Source: Linnemannia schmuckeri | Taxonomy: Eukaryota; Mortierellomycota; Mortierellomycetes; Mortierellales; Mortierellaceae | Direction: 5' to 3' | Assembly: GCA_029449235.1 (NCBI GenBank) | Contig: JANATG010000005.1 | Span: 1,984,001-2,048,000, forward strand | DNA: 64,000 nt | Shown: piece after piece, positions 23,197-34,666 of the stretch | Layout of the letters: every line of letters begins with the position of its first letter | How positions within the stretch are numbered: position 1 is the stretch's first letter | Made by a program: the position numbers and the translations under genes | Notes under the pieces: generated by a model | What the model saw: the letters and a program-made list of their open reading frames with translations, nothing else | Databases searched by the model: none | Told to the model about the DNA's origin: nothing

Positions 23197-25155
23197 ATGC
23201 CGCAACTGATTCAGTATCGGACAGTCGCCGTGCTGGCTGCCGTCAGTGCCCTGGCAACCCTCTTCTATCTCTCCGAATGGACACGCATTGATCCCGATGC
23301 AATGAACCGTCGGCCACAATACCAACCACCACACCAACACCAACAGCCACCAATAGTAACGATACCCAAACTGGAAGGTCAACAGCAGCAAAGACCCCCT
23401 CCCCACACCAACAATAACAACGGCAATAAGCCAGCAGTGGGAGCACCAAAGCCAACATTCGTCAGTGACAAGAACGCTCGTATCGCCGCCATGAACTCGC
23501 AGGCCTTTGTCAACTTTTGCAACTCTATCCCTCCTCCTCCTACCAACAACAATAACAATAACAACAACAACCTTATTACTCCCTCGCCCTCTACTCTTTC
23601 GGTACCAACTTTTTCCTCCTACAAGGAGTGGATGGATTTCATCAATAACAAGAACAGTATCCAACACAACGACATTCGACCCGTTGATGACGATAACAGT
23701 AATAGCAACAGCAAGGCAGATCTGGAGTATTTGGAACGCCCTCTTCGCAACTGGGTCGTCAACCTAACAGCTATCGCCGAACCCTGCGACCGCCACATCC
23801 ACACCTCGGCCCACTGTCTTGATTTCTTGACGCGTGAACATCAATATCTCATCCCTGCCCGCCAACCAGCTTCTCCTTCTGAAGAGTTGCCACGGATGAA
23901 CTTCCATATCTTTTGGAGGGGGCCTATTACGGACAAGTTGTCGCTGAGCTCGTTCTCGTTCCTCTTCACCCAACCCCTCGACAGGGCACATCTCCATCTC
24001 TGGATCGACTCTGCAGATCTTCCTAATGGAGCTCCTGAGGATTATACCCAGAACCAGTTTGCAGCGCCCATGGTCCAACCGCCACTCAGCCAGTTTATTA
24101 CCATCCATGCGTGGGACCAGGCCGCCGAGCTTGCTTATTCCTATCGCGAGGAACCCTCTGTCAACGCCGCCAACGATGATGACAACTCTGGCAGCAACGA
24201 CAAGGACCAAGAACAGAAACTCAAGGGGCTGGAACGGGAACAAGGAACGGTTCAACAATCAGTAAAACCGGTGGCACTTTCGGACGAGGCTCGGTTTTTG
24301 ATCCTCAATAGAAACGGGGGCATCTACCTCGACGCTGACGTGCTTTTGTTGAAGGATATGTCGCCATTCTTTGATTCCGGCGTTGAGTTTGCCTACGAGT
24401 GGAGCAACACGGGAATGTACAATACCGCTATCCTGAGACTCTTCCCCGGAAGCTCGGTCGCACGCCGGATTCTGGACGGTGCCAAGACCCGAGAGCTGGA
24501 ACTCCTCCAGGCCAAACTGAAGGAACAGCGTGCCCGTCAGGACGAGGAAGAAGAAGAGAACGATGGCGAGTACGAGGAAGGTGAACAAGGCGAGGAGACG
24601 GATGTGGGACAAAAGCTGAAGAAGGCTGTGAGGCTTGTTGCTGGCGACAAGTCCCGTCTGGCGAAGCGCGAGATGCGCCCCGAGGAAATCTACCACCCAG
24701 CACGTCTACGCGCCTACCTCCGCCCAGAAGACAGCAAACTCGAGGGCAACGGCCTTATCCAGATGCCTACTCCTATCTTTGATCCCCTCTGGCTCCGAAT
24801 CGACAAGGCCGAGGCCAAGAAATCAAAGGATCCCGAACGCATGATCGAAGACCTCCACTCCTTCCCTGACGCCTTCTCTGCCTCCGCCAACGCCGTCTGC
24901 CCCCGCCAGGCCATAGCCGCGGACACACCCAACAACAACGTCAACAATGGCGGTAACGACGAAAAGATTGAATTCTCGGCCGGTCCGGAAGTTTTCCTGT
25001 CGGGCGCTTATGCACATCACTGGCACAACAGCTGGTTGACCCCAATCGAAGCCAAGAGCTGGATGGGCCTAATGCGCGCCGCGTTCAATGACTTTGTTGA
25101 GGGACGGAGGCCGAACTTGTATGGCGAGTGGTTCCAAGATAGCATCGACATGTAG
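23197..25155 (+). CDS. Type II membrane glycosyltransferase with DXD motif (Gly_transf_sug/GT32-like)
   Basis: This intronless gene encodes 652 residues. A short cytoplasmic N-terminus and a signal anchor (about 9-24) are followed by a Gln/Pro/Asn-rich stem (about 35-170). The catalytic part begins near 230 with the FHIFWRGPITDKL segment, where similar proteins begin their first beta strand. The sugar-nucleotide and metal site is NGGIYLDADVLLL, with the DXD aspartates at 379 and 381. An acidic insert follows, and a C-terminal segment ends in YAHHWHNSW. Such enzymes work in the Golgi on glycoproteins or glycolipids; donor and acceptor cannot be told from sequence. The frame stays open upstream to 22912 through the CT-rich leader, but the first ATG with an adjacent anchor is at 23197, so I place the start there. 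Confidence 0.82.
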   Translation: MPQLIQYRTVAVLAAVSALATLFYLSEWTRIDPDAMNRRPQYQPPHQHQQPPIVTIPKLEGQQQQRPPPHTNNNNGNKPAVGAPKPTFVSDKNARIAAMNSQAFVNFCNSIPPPPTNNNNNNNNNLITPSPSTLSVPTFSSYKEWMDFINNKNSIQHNDIRPVDDDNSNSNSKADLEYLERPLRNWVVNLTAIAEPCDRHIHTSAHCLDFLTREHQYLIPARQPASPSEELPRMNFHIFWRGPITDKLSLSSFSFLFTQPLDRAHLHLWIDSADLPNGAPEDYTQNQFAAPMVQPPLSQFITIHAWDQAAELAYSYREEPSVNAANDDDNSGSNDKDQEQKLKGLEREQGTVQQSVKPVALSDEARFLILNRNGGIYLDADVLLLKDMSPFFDSGVEFAYEWSNTGMYNTAILRLFPGSSVARRILDGAKTRELELLQAKLKEQRARQDEEEEENDGEYEEGEQGEETDVGQKLKKAVRLVAGDKSRLAKREMRPEEIYHPARLRAYLRPEDSKLEGNGLIQMPTPIFDPLWLRIDKAEAKKSKDPERMIEDLHSFPDAFSASANAVCPRQAIAADTPNNNVNNGGNDEKIEFSAGPEVFLSGAYAHHWHNSWLTPIEAKSWMGLMRAAFNDFVEGRRPNLYGEWFQDSIDM

Positions 25156-25748
25156 ATAACAACGCACTTCTCTTTCCTTTCTTTTTTCGTTTTTCCCGCA
25201 CCTCACGCATACTTTTACACACATGCAAGCATTAAAAGCACTTCACACTCCCTTGTTATGACCTTCATACAAAAAAAAAGATCCTAAACAAACGTGTAGT
25301 TGATTTTTGTAACAGATCCTGGCGACGCGCTGGCGAATTACGAGATAAAAAGAGCAATCGATGCCCAGAGTTTCTTGCGTCCATGTCTTGTGATTAATAG
25401 ATTTTCTGGGCAGGTCCTGGAGACGCCCTGACAACGTACAAGAAGGGTACTGGTGTCTAGGATGTGTTACTTCCATTCGTACATTGCATTGACCTCCAAG
25501 AATAACTGTGATATATGTTTTTCTGTATTTTGTTTCTCGGCGTTATTTTTTCTACATCTGCAAACCCATCCTGTATGCAGTATCCACATCTTTGTTTTAA
25601 TATCCTTAGGCTGGAGAGTCCACATAAGTGTTGTAAAAAGCACGATGTTTTTGTTTGTTTTGTTGTATGTTGTATGTTGTGGGTCCCCCTTGATTGATGG
25701 TGTGGGTGGTAGGTGATGACGGTTTCCAGTTCCAGTTGTATGTTCTCT
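25156..25748. other. Convergent 3' region (glycosyltransferase / UBC13)
   Basis: These are the 3' flanks of two convergent genes. No further gene or structured RNA is recognised. Confidence 0.55.
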
Positions 25749-26985
25749 TTATGCGGTGGCATACTTTCTTGTCCATTCCTGAGCGGTCTGGATGGCAGCG
25801 TTTTCGTTCTCCTTCCAATGCTGAGCAACGTCGTTGGCAAGGGGATCATCGGGGTTTGGCGACGAGAGCAATGCTTGGACAGAGAGGAGAACAGTACGAA
25901 TCTGAAGAGCAGGCGACCATTTGTCTGTTGTTGTTATATTTCAGAAAAACCCCAGGATGTTAGCATATATTCATGACAATGATACTTGTGTGTGGTGCCA
26001 TCAAAAAAAAAAGACAATCGACATAACGAGTATGTCTGGATTGATACGAAGTCTAACACATCATTCCATGACCAATTATGGCGATTTTACCTTTCAAGAT
26101 GTCGAGGCAGATACGGCCGAGCTTGTCAATGTTAGGGTGATAGATCTTGGTCAAGAAGCGGACCTTAGGGGGCGACATGGGGTACTCCTCGGGCAAGAAC
26201 AGTTCCAGCTTGAAGATACCGCCTAACATGTGGAATGTGCGTTTTGATGGTGTTAATTCCAAAGGACCAGGTTAAGTTCCAATATGGTCTTCGTCTTTCT
26301 TCTGTTCACGTTGTGGATTGTGTCATCTTGGATAAACTCTTATCACAAGCAGTGATTTCCTGCCTTATTTCTCCTTAGTGTTTCCCCCGTTATTTTCGCT
26401 TGGAAAAAAAGAGTCCAAAGTATTCATACTTCGACTGTTATATCCTGCTGCGTCTCCCTTCGTGTAGGGTCCAGAAGGTATCCAAGTGTAGCTTTCTCTG
26501 ATTCCCCGAACAGCTCTTTGTCTCTGTACTTGCTATTCTTGCTTCGCCACTACAGAGCGCTTCTTTCCGCCTTGGCTGCTCCATGAATCAACCTGTTCCT
26601 GAAGTGCAATGCAAGTACTTGGAATCAGGCACCCGCAGTACTACTTTGGCCGCGTCACGCATCGTTCATCGAACTTGTACACAGCAGGGTGTGAATGGAT
26701 GAGTCAATGAGTTGGTTACCTTGGAATGGTGACTGGTTGGGTCCAGCAATGACGACGTCAAAGTAACGGAGGTTGTCTTCGTGGGAGGTGGCACTGATGC
26801 CTGGTGCAGGATCGGCCAAAAGGCGTTCCGTTTCCTATTTCAACATGTCCAGAGAGTATGAGTGTGAGTTTAGTGATAGGGTCTATCGTTCTTGGTCGAG
26901 ATGTGTGGATGGTAGCGGTAGAGAGAAAAGGCAGCTTGACTGGATGCGTTGGACTGACCTTGATGATGCGCTTGGGAAGGGCCAT
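25749..26985 (-). CDS. UBC13: Ubiquitin-conjugating enzyme E2 N (Ubc13)
   Basis: Minus-strand exons 26985-26959, 26834-26720, 26222-26091 and 25924-25749 give 149 residues, close to the usual length of about 150. With an Mms2-type partner, Ubc13 builds Lys63-linked ubiquitin chains for DNA-damage tolerance. The start MALPKRIIKETERLLADP, the HPN motif (76-78), the catalytic Cys86 in GRICLDILKDKW and the SSPNPDDPLANDVA segment are all diagnostic of Ubc13 rather than Ubc4/5. Exon 1 encodes only nine codons. The intron between exons 2 and 3 is about 500 nt. All junctions are in phase, and the last exon was translated codon by codon to TAA. Confidence 0.96.
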
Positions 26986-28532
26986 GTTTTTATATGTGTG
27001 AGAAAAGGTGAGCTGAGTGAAAAAAGAAGAAAGAAGACAAAAAAAGTTTGTGCAGGTGTATGTGCGTGGATGCTGTGGAAGTAAACTGAACAAGTGACCA
27101 AAGGAGGGACTGCGACTTTGAGGAAATCGAAACACCCGTCCGTCTATCAGGTACACGGTCAAACTGTACGGTCTAGAATCACTTTTTTTTTTTTTTTTTT
27201 TTTTTTTCAAAATTTCTTGTTCCTGAAGGCGAAGGAAAGAAGAGACGCGTGAGGTAACAAACATGTCCAGCCTCATTCCAACTAATAGCTTGGATTTGCT
27301 ATGGTTTGCCGTCGTCTGCAGTCAGTTGCTGTCGTCTGCCGCCAATTTCTGTCGATTGCTGCCGCCTGCTGTCGTTTACTATGTTTGCAATAGTTGGCTA
27401 CGGTTAGATGAGGATTAGCTATGCCACTGCGCAGAATCAGAACACCACCCACACTCTTCATTCAGTCGTATAGGTATCCGCCTACTCGTTTGCTCCGGAG
27501 GGCAGAATCCTTAGGCTCACGTCCCTAGACCGCCGGCGTACGATCCGCATATACGCGGAATCACCCTTTTTCTTTTCATAGTATATTATTTAATGTATGT
27601 TCCTTCGCTACTTGTTGAGGGCGATATCGTTGACAAAGCGATCCACAGAAGAAAACGAAGACAATTAAGGGAGAGTCAGGGTGAAAACGGAAAACAGCGA
27701 AACTTTTGACTGAACATTGATCACCCGCACTTTTTCAAGTCGTCACGGTGTCATGCTTCGCAAATGATAAAAAAAAATCAAGACAAGCGAGTCAACGTGA
27801 ATGAGGCTGAGGCGATATACGGGACTGAAAGCAAGCCTCCTTGCACTGTTCAACGGTGTGCTTCGCTTGGCTGGTGCATGGGAAGTGTGAGATGCAATGC
27901 TGCAGATAAAAAGGACGTGTTTGGATCAAGAATCAAGGGAAAGAAAAGAACAAGGCGATTGAGCATGATGCACGCCGTCTCAAGGAGTCAATGACAGGCA
28001 GGCTGACAAAACGGTAGTCATTGGCAAGGGATCAATGGAGCGAGAAAGAAGAATAAAAGGATGCAATTATGGTGACTCATTCATCCTTCAAGTATTGCAA
28101 TACCGAGAAGACGAAGAAGAGCAGGGGTAAGGTGGGACCATACTTTTAGTCGCGGATTCAAAATGAGGGTATTGTGCTGGCTCGAGTGTGTTGTTTCAGC
28201 CGTTGCGCGAGGGTCAAAGAAAGAAGGTAGGGAAGAGTTCTACGGTTGAATGCTGACTATCTGTTGTCGTTGTTATACCTGTCATCCGAGAAGTGGGGTT
28301 TGCATGTCTACTCTTCCTGTATTTCATGTCCCCTGGCCTTGTTTCCCTTAAGCAACTCGATTCCAACCTCAGCCGCGTGGCGTGAGCACAAAAAAGAAAA
28401 GAAAAAAGCTTCAAAAAGACTGCGGTGTGTGCACACTCTTGTTTTCTTTTTTCTTCTTTTTCTTTCTTCTCGTTCACTTCTCACACACTCCTATCCCTCT
28501 TTGAACAAACAACCAACACCAACAACACCAAC
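26986..28532. other. Divergent intergenic region (UBC13 / MOSC gene)
   Basis: No gene is recognised. It contains a 25-T run (about 27183-27207), a degenerate 20-bp minisatellite (27308-27387) and a CT-rich leader before 28533. A short hairpin (TCCGC-ATATAC-GCGGA) lies near 27546-27561. Confidence 0.5.
27308..27387. repeat. Degenerate 20-bp minisatellite, about four units
   Basis: Four consecutive 20-base units share the core CTGTCGTCTGC, e.g. GCCGTCGTCTGCAGTCAGTT and GCTGTCGTCTGCCGCCAATT, with increasing divergence to the right. Confidence 0.65.
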
Positions 28533-30240
28533 ATGGCCCCCGTCATCTCCAAGATCTACATCTACCCAATCAAGTCCTGCAAGGCCCTTGAGTTAACCGA
28601 GTCTCAGCTCTCGAAATGTAAATCAGCACCCTCCTTCTTCATTCTTATTCTCTACTCCGCAGACCTCATTCTCCATTTAGCCACTTTGCACATACTCACT
28701 CATTCTTACTTTGCTAACCACATATTGGACCCTTCTTTCTTTTCTTTTTTTTTTTTTTCTTCCCAATTATTACGTTTGTCCTACCATTATTGTCGATTAT
28801 GCAGATGGACTCTTGGTAAGCCTCTCAATTGCCCGAACTTCCCATCAAATCGATATGCCCAAAGGCATTAAGCACCACAGCTGCGGAAATCAATCTTACA
28901 TATTTTTGTGTCCTTTTTTTCATCCATTAGCACGACCGCGTCTTCTTGGTGATCGACCCCGCCACCAACAAACAGAGAACCATGCGTGAACTCCCCATGG
29001 TGAGCATCTTTCCTTAATTACCACGGTTTCTTACTAATCTTGTGGCTGCTCTTGAAAAAAGAACACGCCGCTGCTGTCGCCTCCGCCACTTGTACTGTAC
29101 TTATCGTTGTTTGTTTTTTTCATCTCTGTCGATCGACCCTAATTTAGTTTTGTACCCTCTTTCTTTTTTTGTATTTTCCCATGAGTGTAGATGTCCCAAG
29201 CTGAGCAAAAGATTGAAGGCGACAAGCTTGTGATCAATGCTGGAGGCAAGACCCTGACTGTCCCCTTGGTTCCCGAGTATGTATTCTGCATGAACACGAG
29301 CGAGCAAGAAAAAAACAGCGAGGTCAATGGCTAAAAATCCATCTCTGTTTTCTTGACCAAATCTGACCAAATCTCACCTCCGACACCGTTTTTTTCTTGT
29401 GTTTTCTCATTATTCGGCCTTTTAGGATTTCAAAGTACGAGGCCCGTACTGTCACTGTCTGGAAGGATTCTTTGGAGACAGTCGATTTGGGAGAAGAGGC
29501 TGCTCAGTTCTTCACCGAGTACCTCGGTGTCCCATCTCGCCTGGTCTTCAAGTCCCCCAACCACAAGCGTCCCGTTGTCGAGCATGCTCCTGGTGTCAAC
29601 GAGATTGGTTTCGTTCCCGAGGTAAACAACAACTCTTCAAGGCGTAAGAGAGAGCGCGAAAGAGAATTGAGAGAGTGGAAAAAAAAGAGGCAGTATGCTA
29701 GATCATCAAGGTCTCTGCGCTTTGTGTTTAATGTAACAGGGTTGCTCACAACCAGTTTATTTGTCAACATAGACCGCGTTCGCAGACAACTTCCCGATCT
29801 TATGCTTGTCGGAGGAGTCGGTCAAGGACATCAACACCCATTTGGCAAACCCTATCGGAGCCTTGAACTTCCGTCCCAACATTGTAGTCTCTGGAGTGTC
29901 CAAGCCCTTTGAGGAAGATGAGTGGTGCTTGGTCGATATCAACGGCCTGACCTACTACTTCACCTGCCGCTGCACCCGTTGCGATATGCCCAATGTCGAT
30001 CCTGCCACCGGAAACAAAGACAAGTTCCAGCCCCAAAAGACCCTCCAGAGCATCCGTCGCGTAGACAAGGGCAAGGCTGCCAAGTGGAACGCCTGTGTTG
30101 GTATTAATGCTGTCCCCAGCGCTCACACTGGCATCATTCATGTCGGCGACGCCCTCGATGTCAAGCAGGTCTTTGAGGGTGAGCGGCAGCGTTCTGGACA
30201 GCCAGGTTGGACTACCAAGGCCGTCGAGGTTGCTGCTTAA
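28533..30240 (+). CDS. mARC-like MOSC-domain molybdenum-cofactor protein
   Basis: Exons 28533-28617, 28805-28815, 28931-28999, 29191-29276, 29426-29621 and 29773-30240 give 304 residues. The N-terminal MOSC beta-barrel half starts VISKIYIYPIKSC, the usual opening of this family. The second exon is only 11 nt and supplies YGLL, which joins to HDRVFLVID as in other members (GLLxDR). The C-terminal half holds LNFRPNIVVSG and the TRCDMPNVDPATG segment, whose Cys219 aligns with the molybdenum-binding Cys of mARC. Such enzymes reduce N-hydroxylated compounds using cytochrome b5, usually at the mitochondrial outer membrane. I see no clear N-terminal anchor, so location is uncertain. AATAAA occurs about 120 bases after the stop. 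Confidence 0.88.
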
Positions 30241-30786
30241 ATTAGAGAACAGTGCTCTGTTGCCTTCTTTATTCTCCTTAAGAGTAGAGTGAACTGAAAA
30301 AAGTGTTTTTTGTAAGAAGATAGCTGTTCGTTCATCTTGGCTGTACATAGTCCAACATTACCAAATAAACGCTTGTTCCTTCTCAGTTCCATGGAGCACA
30401 TTTGTGCGGAGTCAAGTAATAATTGTGTTCGCATTTCCGCAACACAAACGCGTTTGGAGAGTGAAGACAAGCATCAAGTATGCTCAAGGTTTCTCAATTT
30501 TTTTTTCACAGAAATAAAGAAGAGAGGTCCAATCTTATACTCTACGCGTCCACTCGCGTGATATCTCTGAACTGACCATGCAAACGAACAACGGTTTTTT
30601 TTTTTTTTTTTTTTGTACACAATTTTATTTCTCTGACAAACAGGACAAAGGAGGCATTTGGAAGTAAAGGGGACTACAGACCAAATTCTTCAGTACACCA
30701 TCCGCCAGTCACAGTCCGACCCGAAGCCTGGCTCTGCGCAACAATTGTCGCTGCTCTTCACAGCAAAAACGGAAGACAAAATAAAA
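30241..30786. other. Intergenic, 3' flank of the MOSC gene
   Basis: It holds the MOSC 3' flank and a 20-T run (about 30595-30614). No gene is seen. Confidence 0.5.
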
Positions 30787-31230
30787 CTAGATACGAATGA
30801 AGGGGATTCTTCCCATCCTCTCCATCAGCGACAACTTCCTCTTTCCCAACAGACTATCCAACAGCCGCTCATCAGCTGTGCATGGTTCCTTGGTCGCTCC
30901 AGGGCAGGTTCGATCCTTATGTGTGGCTAGCGAAGCGCCACATGGGCAGAACCCATCACGCGTGATGTAACCGTATCCTCGACTCCAGTCACCTTGGGCG
31001 CCGGTGTATTTGGATGTTTTGTCCTTGGCAGTGATGCCTTGCATCTGCTCCCACGCGATCGTCGTGGAGCATCGTGGTTTCCAGATCAGTTCTGAGGCCT
31101 GCGTCTCCAGGTAGCCAATAAACTTGTGAAGGACCGTCTTGGCAATGGACTGTGGGGTCTTGAAGGCCGAAAACGAACAACGGTGCCTTAGCTCGATCGG
31201 CGACGCGCTTACTCCTAGTCTCACGTGCAC
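30787..31230 (-). pseudogene. 5'-truncated relic of an unidentified, possibly repeated gene
   Basis: An open frame of 147 codons has no ATG at its beginning and no conserved N-terminus, so it looks like the 3' part of a longer gene. The C-terminal half has a Cys/Gly-rich signature: YTGAQGDWSRGYGYITRDG followed by C-P-C-G and a later Cys. This resembles a small zinc-binding module, but I cannot name the family. Its end lies about 75 bases from the tRNA-Asp gene, a common landing place for fungal retroelements, so a mobile-element origin is possible but inferred. No terminal repeats were identified. Confidence 0.4.
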
Positions 31231-31305
31231 GTAAAAACATATAGCACGTGAAATTTAGAAATTATAAATATAATATGCTAAAAGATGCTTTTCAGTAACC
31301 ATTAT

Positions 31306-31377
31306 TCCTTGGTAGTATAGTGGTGAGTATCTCCGCCTGTCACGCGGAAGACCGGGGTTCAATTCCCCGCCAAGGAG
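31306..31377 (+). tRNA. tRNA-Asp (anticodon GUC)
   Basis: The acceptor stem TCCTTGG pairs with CCAAGGA, followed by discriminator G. The anticodon stem TCCGC/GCGGA closes a seven-base loop with anticodon GTC at 31339-31341. The T arm is GGGGTTCAATTCCCC, and A- and B-box promoters lie inside. There is no intron, and CCA is not encoded. A T-rich stretch just downstream (TTTTGTTTTG) can serve as the Pol III terminator. Confidence 0.97.
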
Positions 31378-31674
31378 CTTTTGTTTTGTTGTCAGATTGC
31401 TGTTTACTTTTGTTTCACAGTTTTTTTTGTGATGGACTGAAGATGGATGCAAATATTCAGCATTCTAAGTATTTTTATTGATGGCCCATTTTTTTTCTTG
31501 AAAGGCAATTGGACTTGCGATACTGGACTTGTTGCTTGGGCTTAGTACAACGGGTTCTTGGACTGCGGTCCCAGCCGAAGGGTTTGAATGACGTCACTTA
31601 AGAGAACTTAAACGAAAAAAAAAAATAGAATTTACCTCGATTTTTTTTTCTTTTTTTTCCTTTTGTTTGCTGCA
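31378..31674. other. Promoter region of the Trf4-like gene
   Basis: After the tRNA terminator this stretch holds a palindromic CRE-type site (31589-31596) and a T-rich leader. No gene is seen. Confidence 0.55.
31589..31596. promoter_or_regulatory. CRE/ATF-type palindrome TGACGTCA
   Basis: A perfect 8-bp TGACGTCA lies 79 bases before the start codon of the Trf4-like gene. bZIP factors of the ATF/CREB class bind this site; its use here is inferred from position. Confidence 0.5.
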
Positions 31675-33896
31675 ATGGTGAAACGGGACCCGAACGCACA
31701 TCAGTCGAACTACTACAAGTCAACACACCACAGCGGCGGAAAGGGGAACAAAAAGTCAGGTGGCAAGGCAGGAAAAGGAAACAAGTCCATAAACAAGTTC
31801 CTCGGCATCGGCAAACCAGGACCTCACCTTCTCAAATATAAGAAGTTACAGGAAGCTAAAAAGAAGTACAAACAATCCGGTAACATCAACAATAGCAATA
31901 ACAGCAATAACAATAACAAAGACAAACACCTCTTCGGGAACGAGAACGTCAGCACATTCGTCAACAGGAACATCCTTCGTAACAACAAAAAGAAGGCCCT
32001 ACGGAAACTTATCCCAGCCAACAACAACAACAGCAGCAGCAACGACTACAACAACAACGCCACCATCAACACAAACAACACATACAGCAACAACAGTAAC
32101 ATGAGTGAAGAAATGACGTTCACGACTCCCAACTGGGACGCACAAGGAAATGCCATCGTTCCTCCGATCTCCCATGTCGACATCTCCAACGACACCGAGT
32201 ACCAGAACGACATCAACTACCAGTACCAGCCAGCACCCGCCCACGAGGAGGAAGAGAGGGCTCAACGACGACTTGAAAAGAAACAACGCAGAAAGGCCAA
32301 GAAGTATGAAAGGAAGCTGATCGCCAAACATGCAAAGGCGGAGGAGGATCAAGCGTCGATACCAAACCAGGCAGCAGCGGCGGACTCAGTTACTCAACAA
32401 CCAATATCGCTGGACACACCCAGCACTGTTGCCGATGATAGCGACGATAACGACGACAACGATGACTCAAAGGACGAGATGCAGCGAGGAGACGACTTTA
32501 TCGGATTCGAGGACGAAGTCTCTGAGAACGAGCTTGACGCCGTCATCGCCACTAACAACAGGACACCTGCAGAGCCCAGTCATGCTGGTCAGAAGCGTAA
32601 GCGGGAACCGGACAACGGAAGCGATGCAGAAGGCGCCACAGGACCACCTCCAGGATGCCCGTGGATGGGTCACCGTCAGTACTCCAAGTTGCCATCAGTC
32701 CCCATTATGTTGACTCAGGAGTTGAAGGACTTTGTTGATTTTCTCAGTCCAACACCCGAGGAGCATCAGGTCCGCAAGTATGTCATTCAGTGGATCGCTA
32801 AGACCGTCAGCGAACTGTGGCCAGACTCGGAAGTCCATGTTTTTGGAAGTTACGACACCCAACTCTACCTCCCTTCCAGGTAAGCCCATGGAATATGATT
32901 TTCTGCGACTATTTTCGATAAAAATGTCGCTAGAGCTACAGGTTATTAACCCGAGATCGATCCTGTAATAGTGACTTGGATTTGGTGGTGCTGAGGGTGA
33001 GGGATTTCAGCAAGGAGGATCTGTACAAGCTGTCGAGACATTTGAAGGCAAAGCAGGTCACGAACGACGTTCAGGTCATTGCCAAGGCTCGAGTCCCCAT
33101 TATCAAGTTCAAGGAGAGGCTCAGCAGGATTCCTGTCGACATTTCGTTCAACATCACCAACGGTATCCAGAGCGCAGAGATTGTCAGGAACTACATGGAG
33201 ACAACGCCAGCACTGCGGTCGATGACGATGTTGATCAAGCATTTCCTCATGATCAAGGGCCAGAACGAGGTCTTCCAGGGCGGAATTGGGTCATACACGA
33301 CCATGATCATGATCTTGAGCTTTTTGCAGATGCACCCTCAGATCCAGGCCAACAAGCTCAACCCGGAGGATAACCTTGGAGTGCTGCTGATTGAGTTCTT
33401 CGAGCTGTACGGATTATGCTTCAACTACAGCCAAGTCGGAATCTCGGTGGCTAACGGCGGCAGCTACTTTCTCAAGCCACCAAACAACAACCCCAACAGC
33501 AGAGAGCTTTTGCTGAGCTCGATCGATCCCAACGACCCGACTAATGACACGGCCAAAGGATCCTATGCACTCCGTATGATTCGGGAGGTCTTTGTTGGAG
33601 CCTACGGAACGCTGACCAAGGCTGTCCAGCAGCGTCACAGGGTGCTGTTTGGGGGAGGCGGATCGAGTCAGAAGTCGAGCCATTATCGGTTTGACGACCA
33701 CAACCGAGTACCTGCGGATTCACTTGGAAAATCATCAGCGCTTCATCATCAGACACAGGTCTCGTTGATTAAGGATGTCCTCACGATCCCACTCGACGTT
33801 CTGCAGGGTCGTCAGCACCTGGAGAAGGTCTTTTACAGTGGCCATTTCCAGGATATCTTTGGTGACCCTCGTGGAGCCCATGGTCTGACCAAATAA
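31675..33896 (+). CDS. Trf4/PAPD5-type non-canonical poly(A) polymerase
   Basis: Exons 31675-32879 and 32972-33896 give 709 residues. Trf4-type enzymes add short A tails to nuclear RNAs as part of TRAMP, marking them for the exosome. The first ~340 residues are low complexity: Lys/Gly-rich, Asn-rich, then acidic. The catalytic core starts near CPWMGHRQYSKLP. The polymerase-beta signature is G391-S392 with D403-L-D405, split by the intron. The third aspartate is in VPVDISFN-type context (RIPVDISFN). The PAP-associated domain follows, with NLGVLLIEFFELYG and FNYSQVGISV. The intron joins AG to T, restoring Ser-Asp-Leu-Asp. The start is the first ATG after the T-rich leader. Confidence 0.92.
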
Positions 33897-34666
33897 GAAA
33901 GCGACAAGCCATTTTTTTTAAATGGTGAGCTCTTTGAGGTTTTATTTTTTCTCCTCTTCTCGTTCTTTGTGCTGTCTTCACCATCCTTTTCCCTTTTCTT
34001 TTCTTTTTACCTCCAGGCGAGGTTGTATAGCAAATTCTTTTCACTTCACGTATTCTCTTAGCATAGCATAGCATAGCTCATTTATTTACTCAGGGATTGT
34101 CCTTTCGTCGCTCTCTTTGTTCGACTTTTTTACGCAATCTCCTGCGCTCCTTTTCAACTGAAGAAACGACACCTACAATTAAAACCACTACAGGCGCACA
34201 GGAAGTATTGCTTAGGTAAAAATGTTGAGCGTGGAGTCTGTCTGTCAGTCAGGAAGACATCATAACCGGGATCGGTAACTCTGAGGAACCGGAAACCAAC
34301 CAGCCGTATGATTCAGTGAGCGAGGGACGTGAATGTGGCTGCATCGGCGAATTTTTTTTTTTTTTTGTTGTTTTGGAGATCTTTTTCCAGCCTCTTCCAC
34401 TTTCCCCTTCTCTTGCTCATTCCCACATTCACACACTCTTGCTCTGTTGCTAATATACATAGTCTCTGTCATCCTTCATATCTTTATCCACGTCATTGAC
34501 TACTCTATAACATCACTGTCGTCTTGTTCATCTTTATTTCGTTCGTTATTATTTCATTCTTTTCCTCATCCTTCCTTCGTTATCGCACTTTCTTGTAACC
34601 TCATCATCACCATCCTCGTCATCATCCCCGTCACGCTTATCACGCTTATCACGCTTTTCATCTTTA
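33897..34666. other. Intergenic, CT-rich leader before the broken F-box gene
   Basis: It holds the 3' flank of the Trf4-like gene, with TAGCA repeated near 34061-34077, a T run (34362-34376), and then a pyrimidine-rich leader-like stretch from 34380 to 34660. No intact gene is seen. Confidence 0.5.

Noticed and set aside
27540..27565. Short hairpin TCCGC-ATATAC-GCGGA as part of a tRNA
   Set aside because: Flanks do not supply acceptor, D or T arms; left as an isolated hairpin.
31520..31600. tRNA-like fragment with a GGTTTGAAT B-box resemblance
   Set aside because: No acceptor stem or anticodon arm could be built around it.
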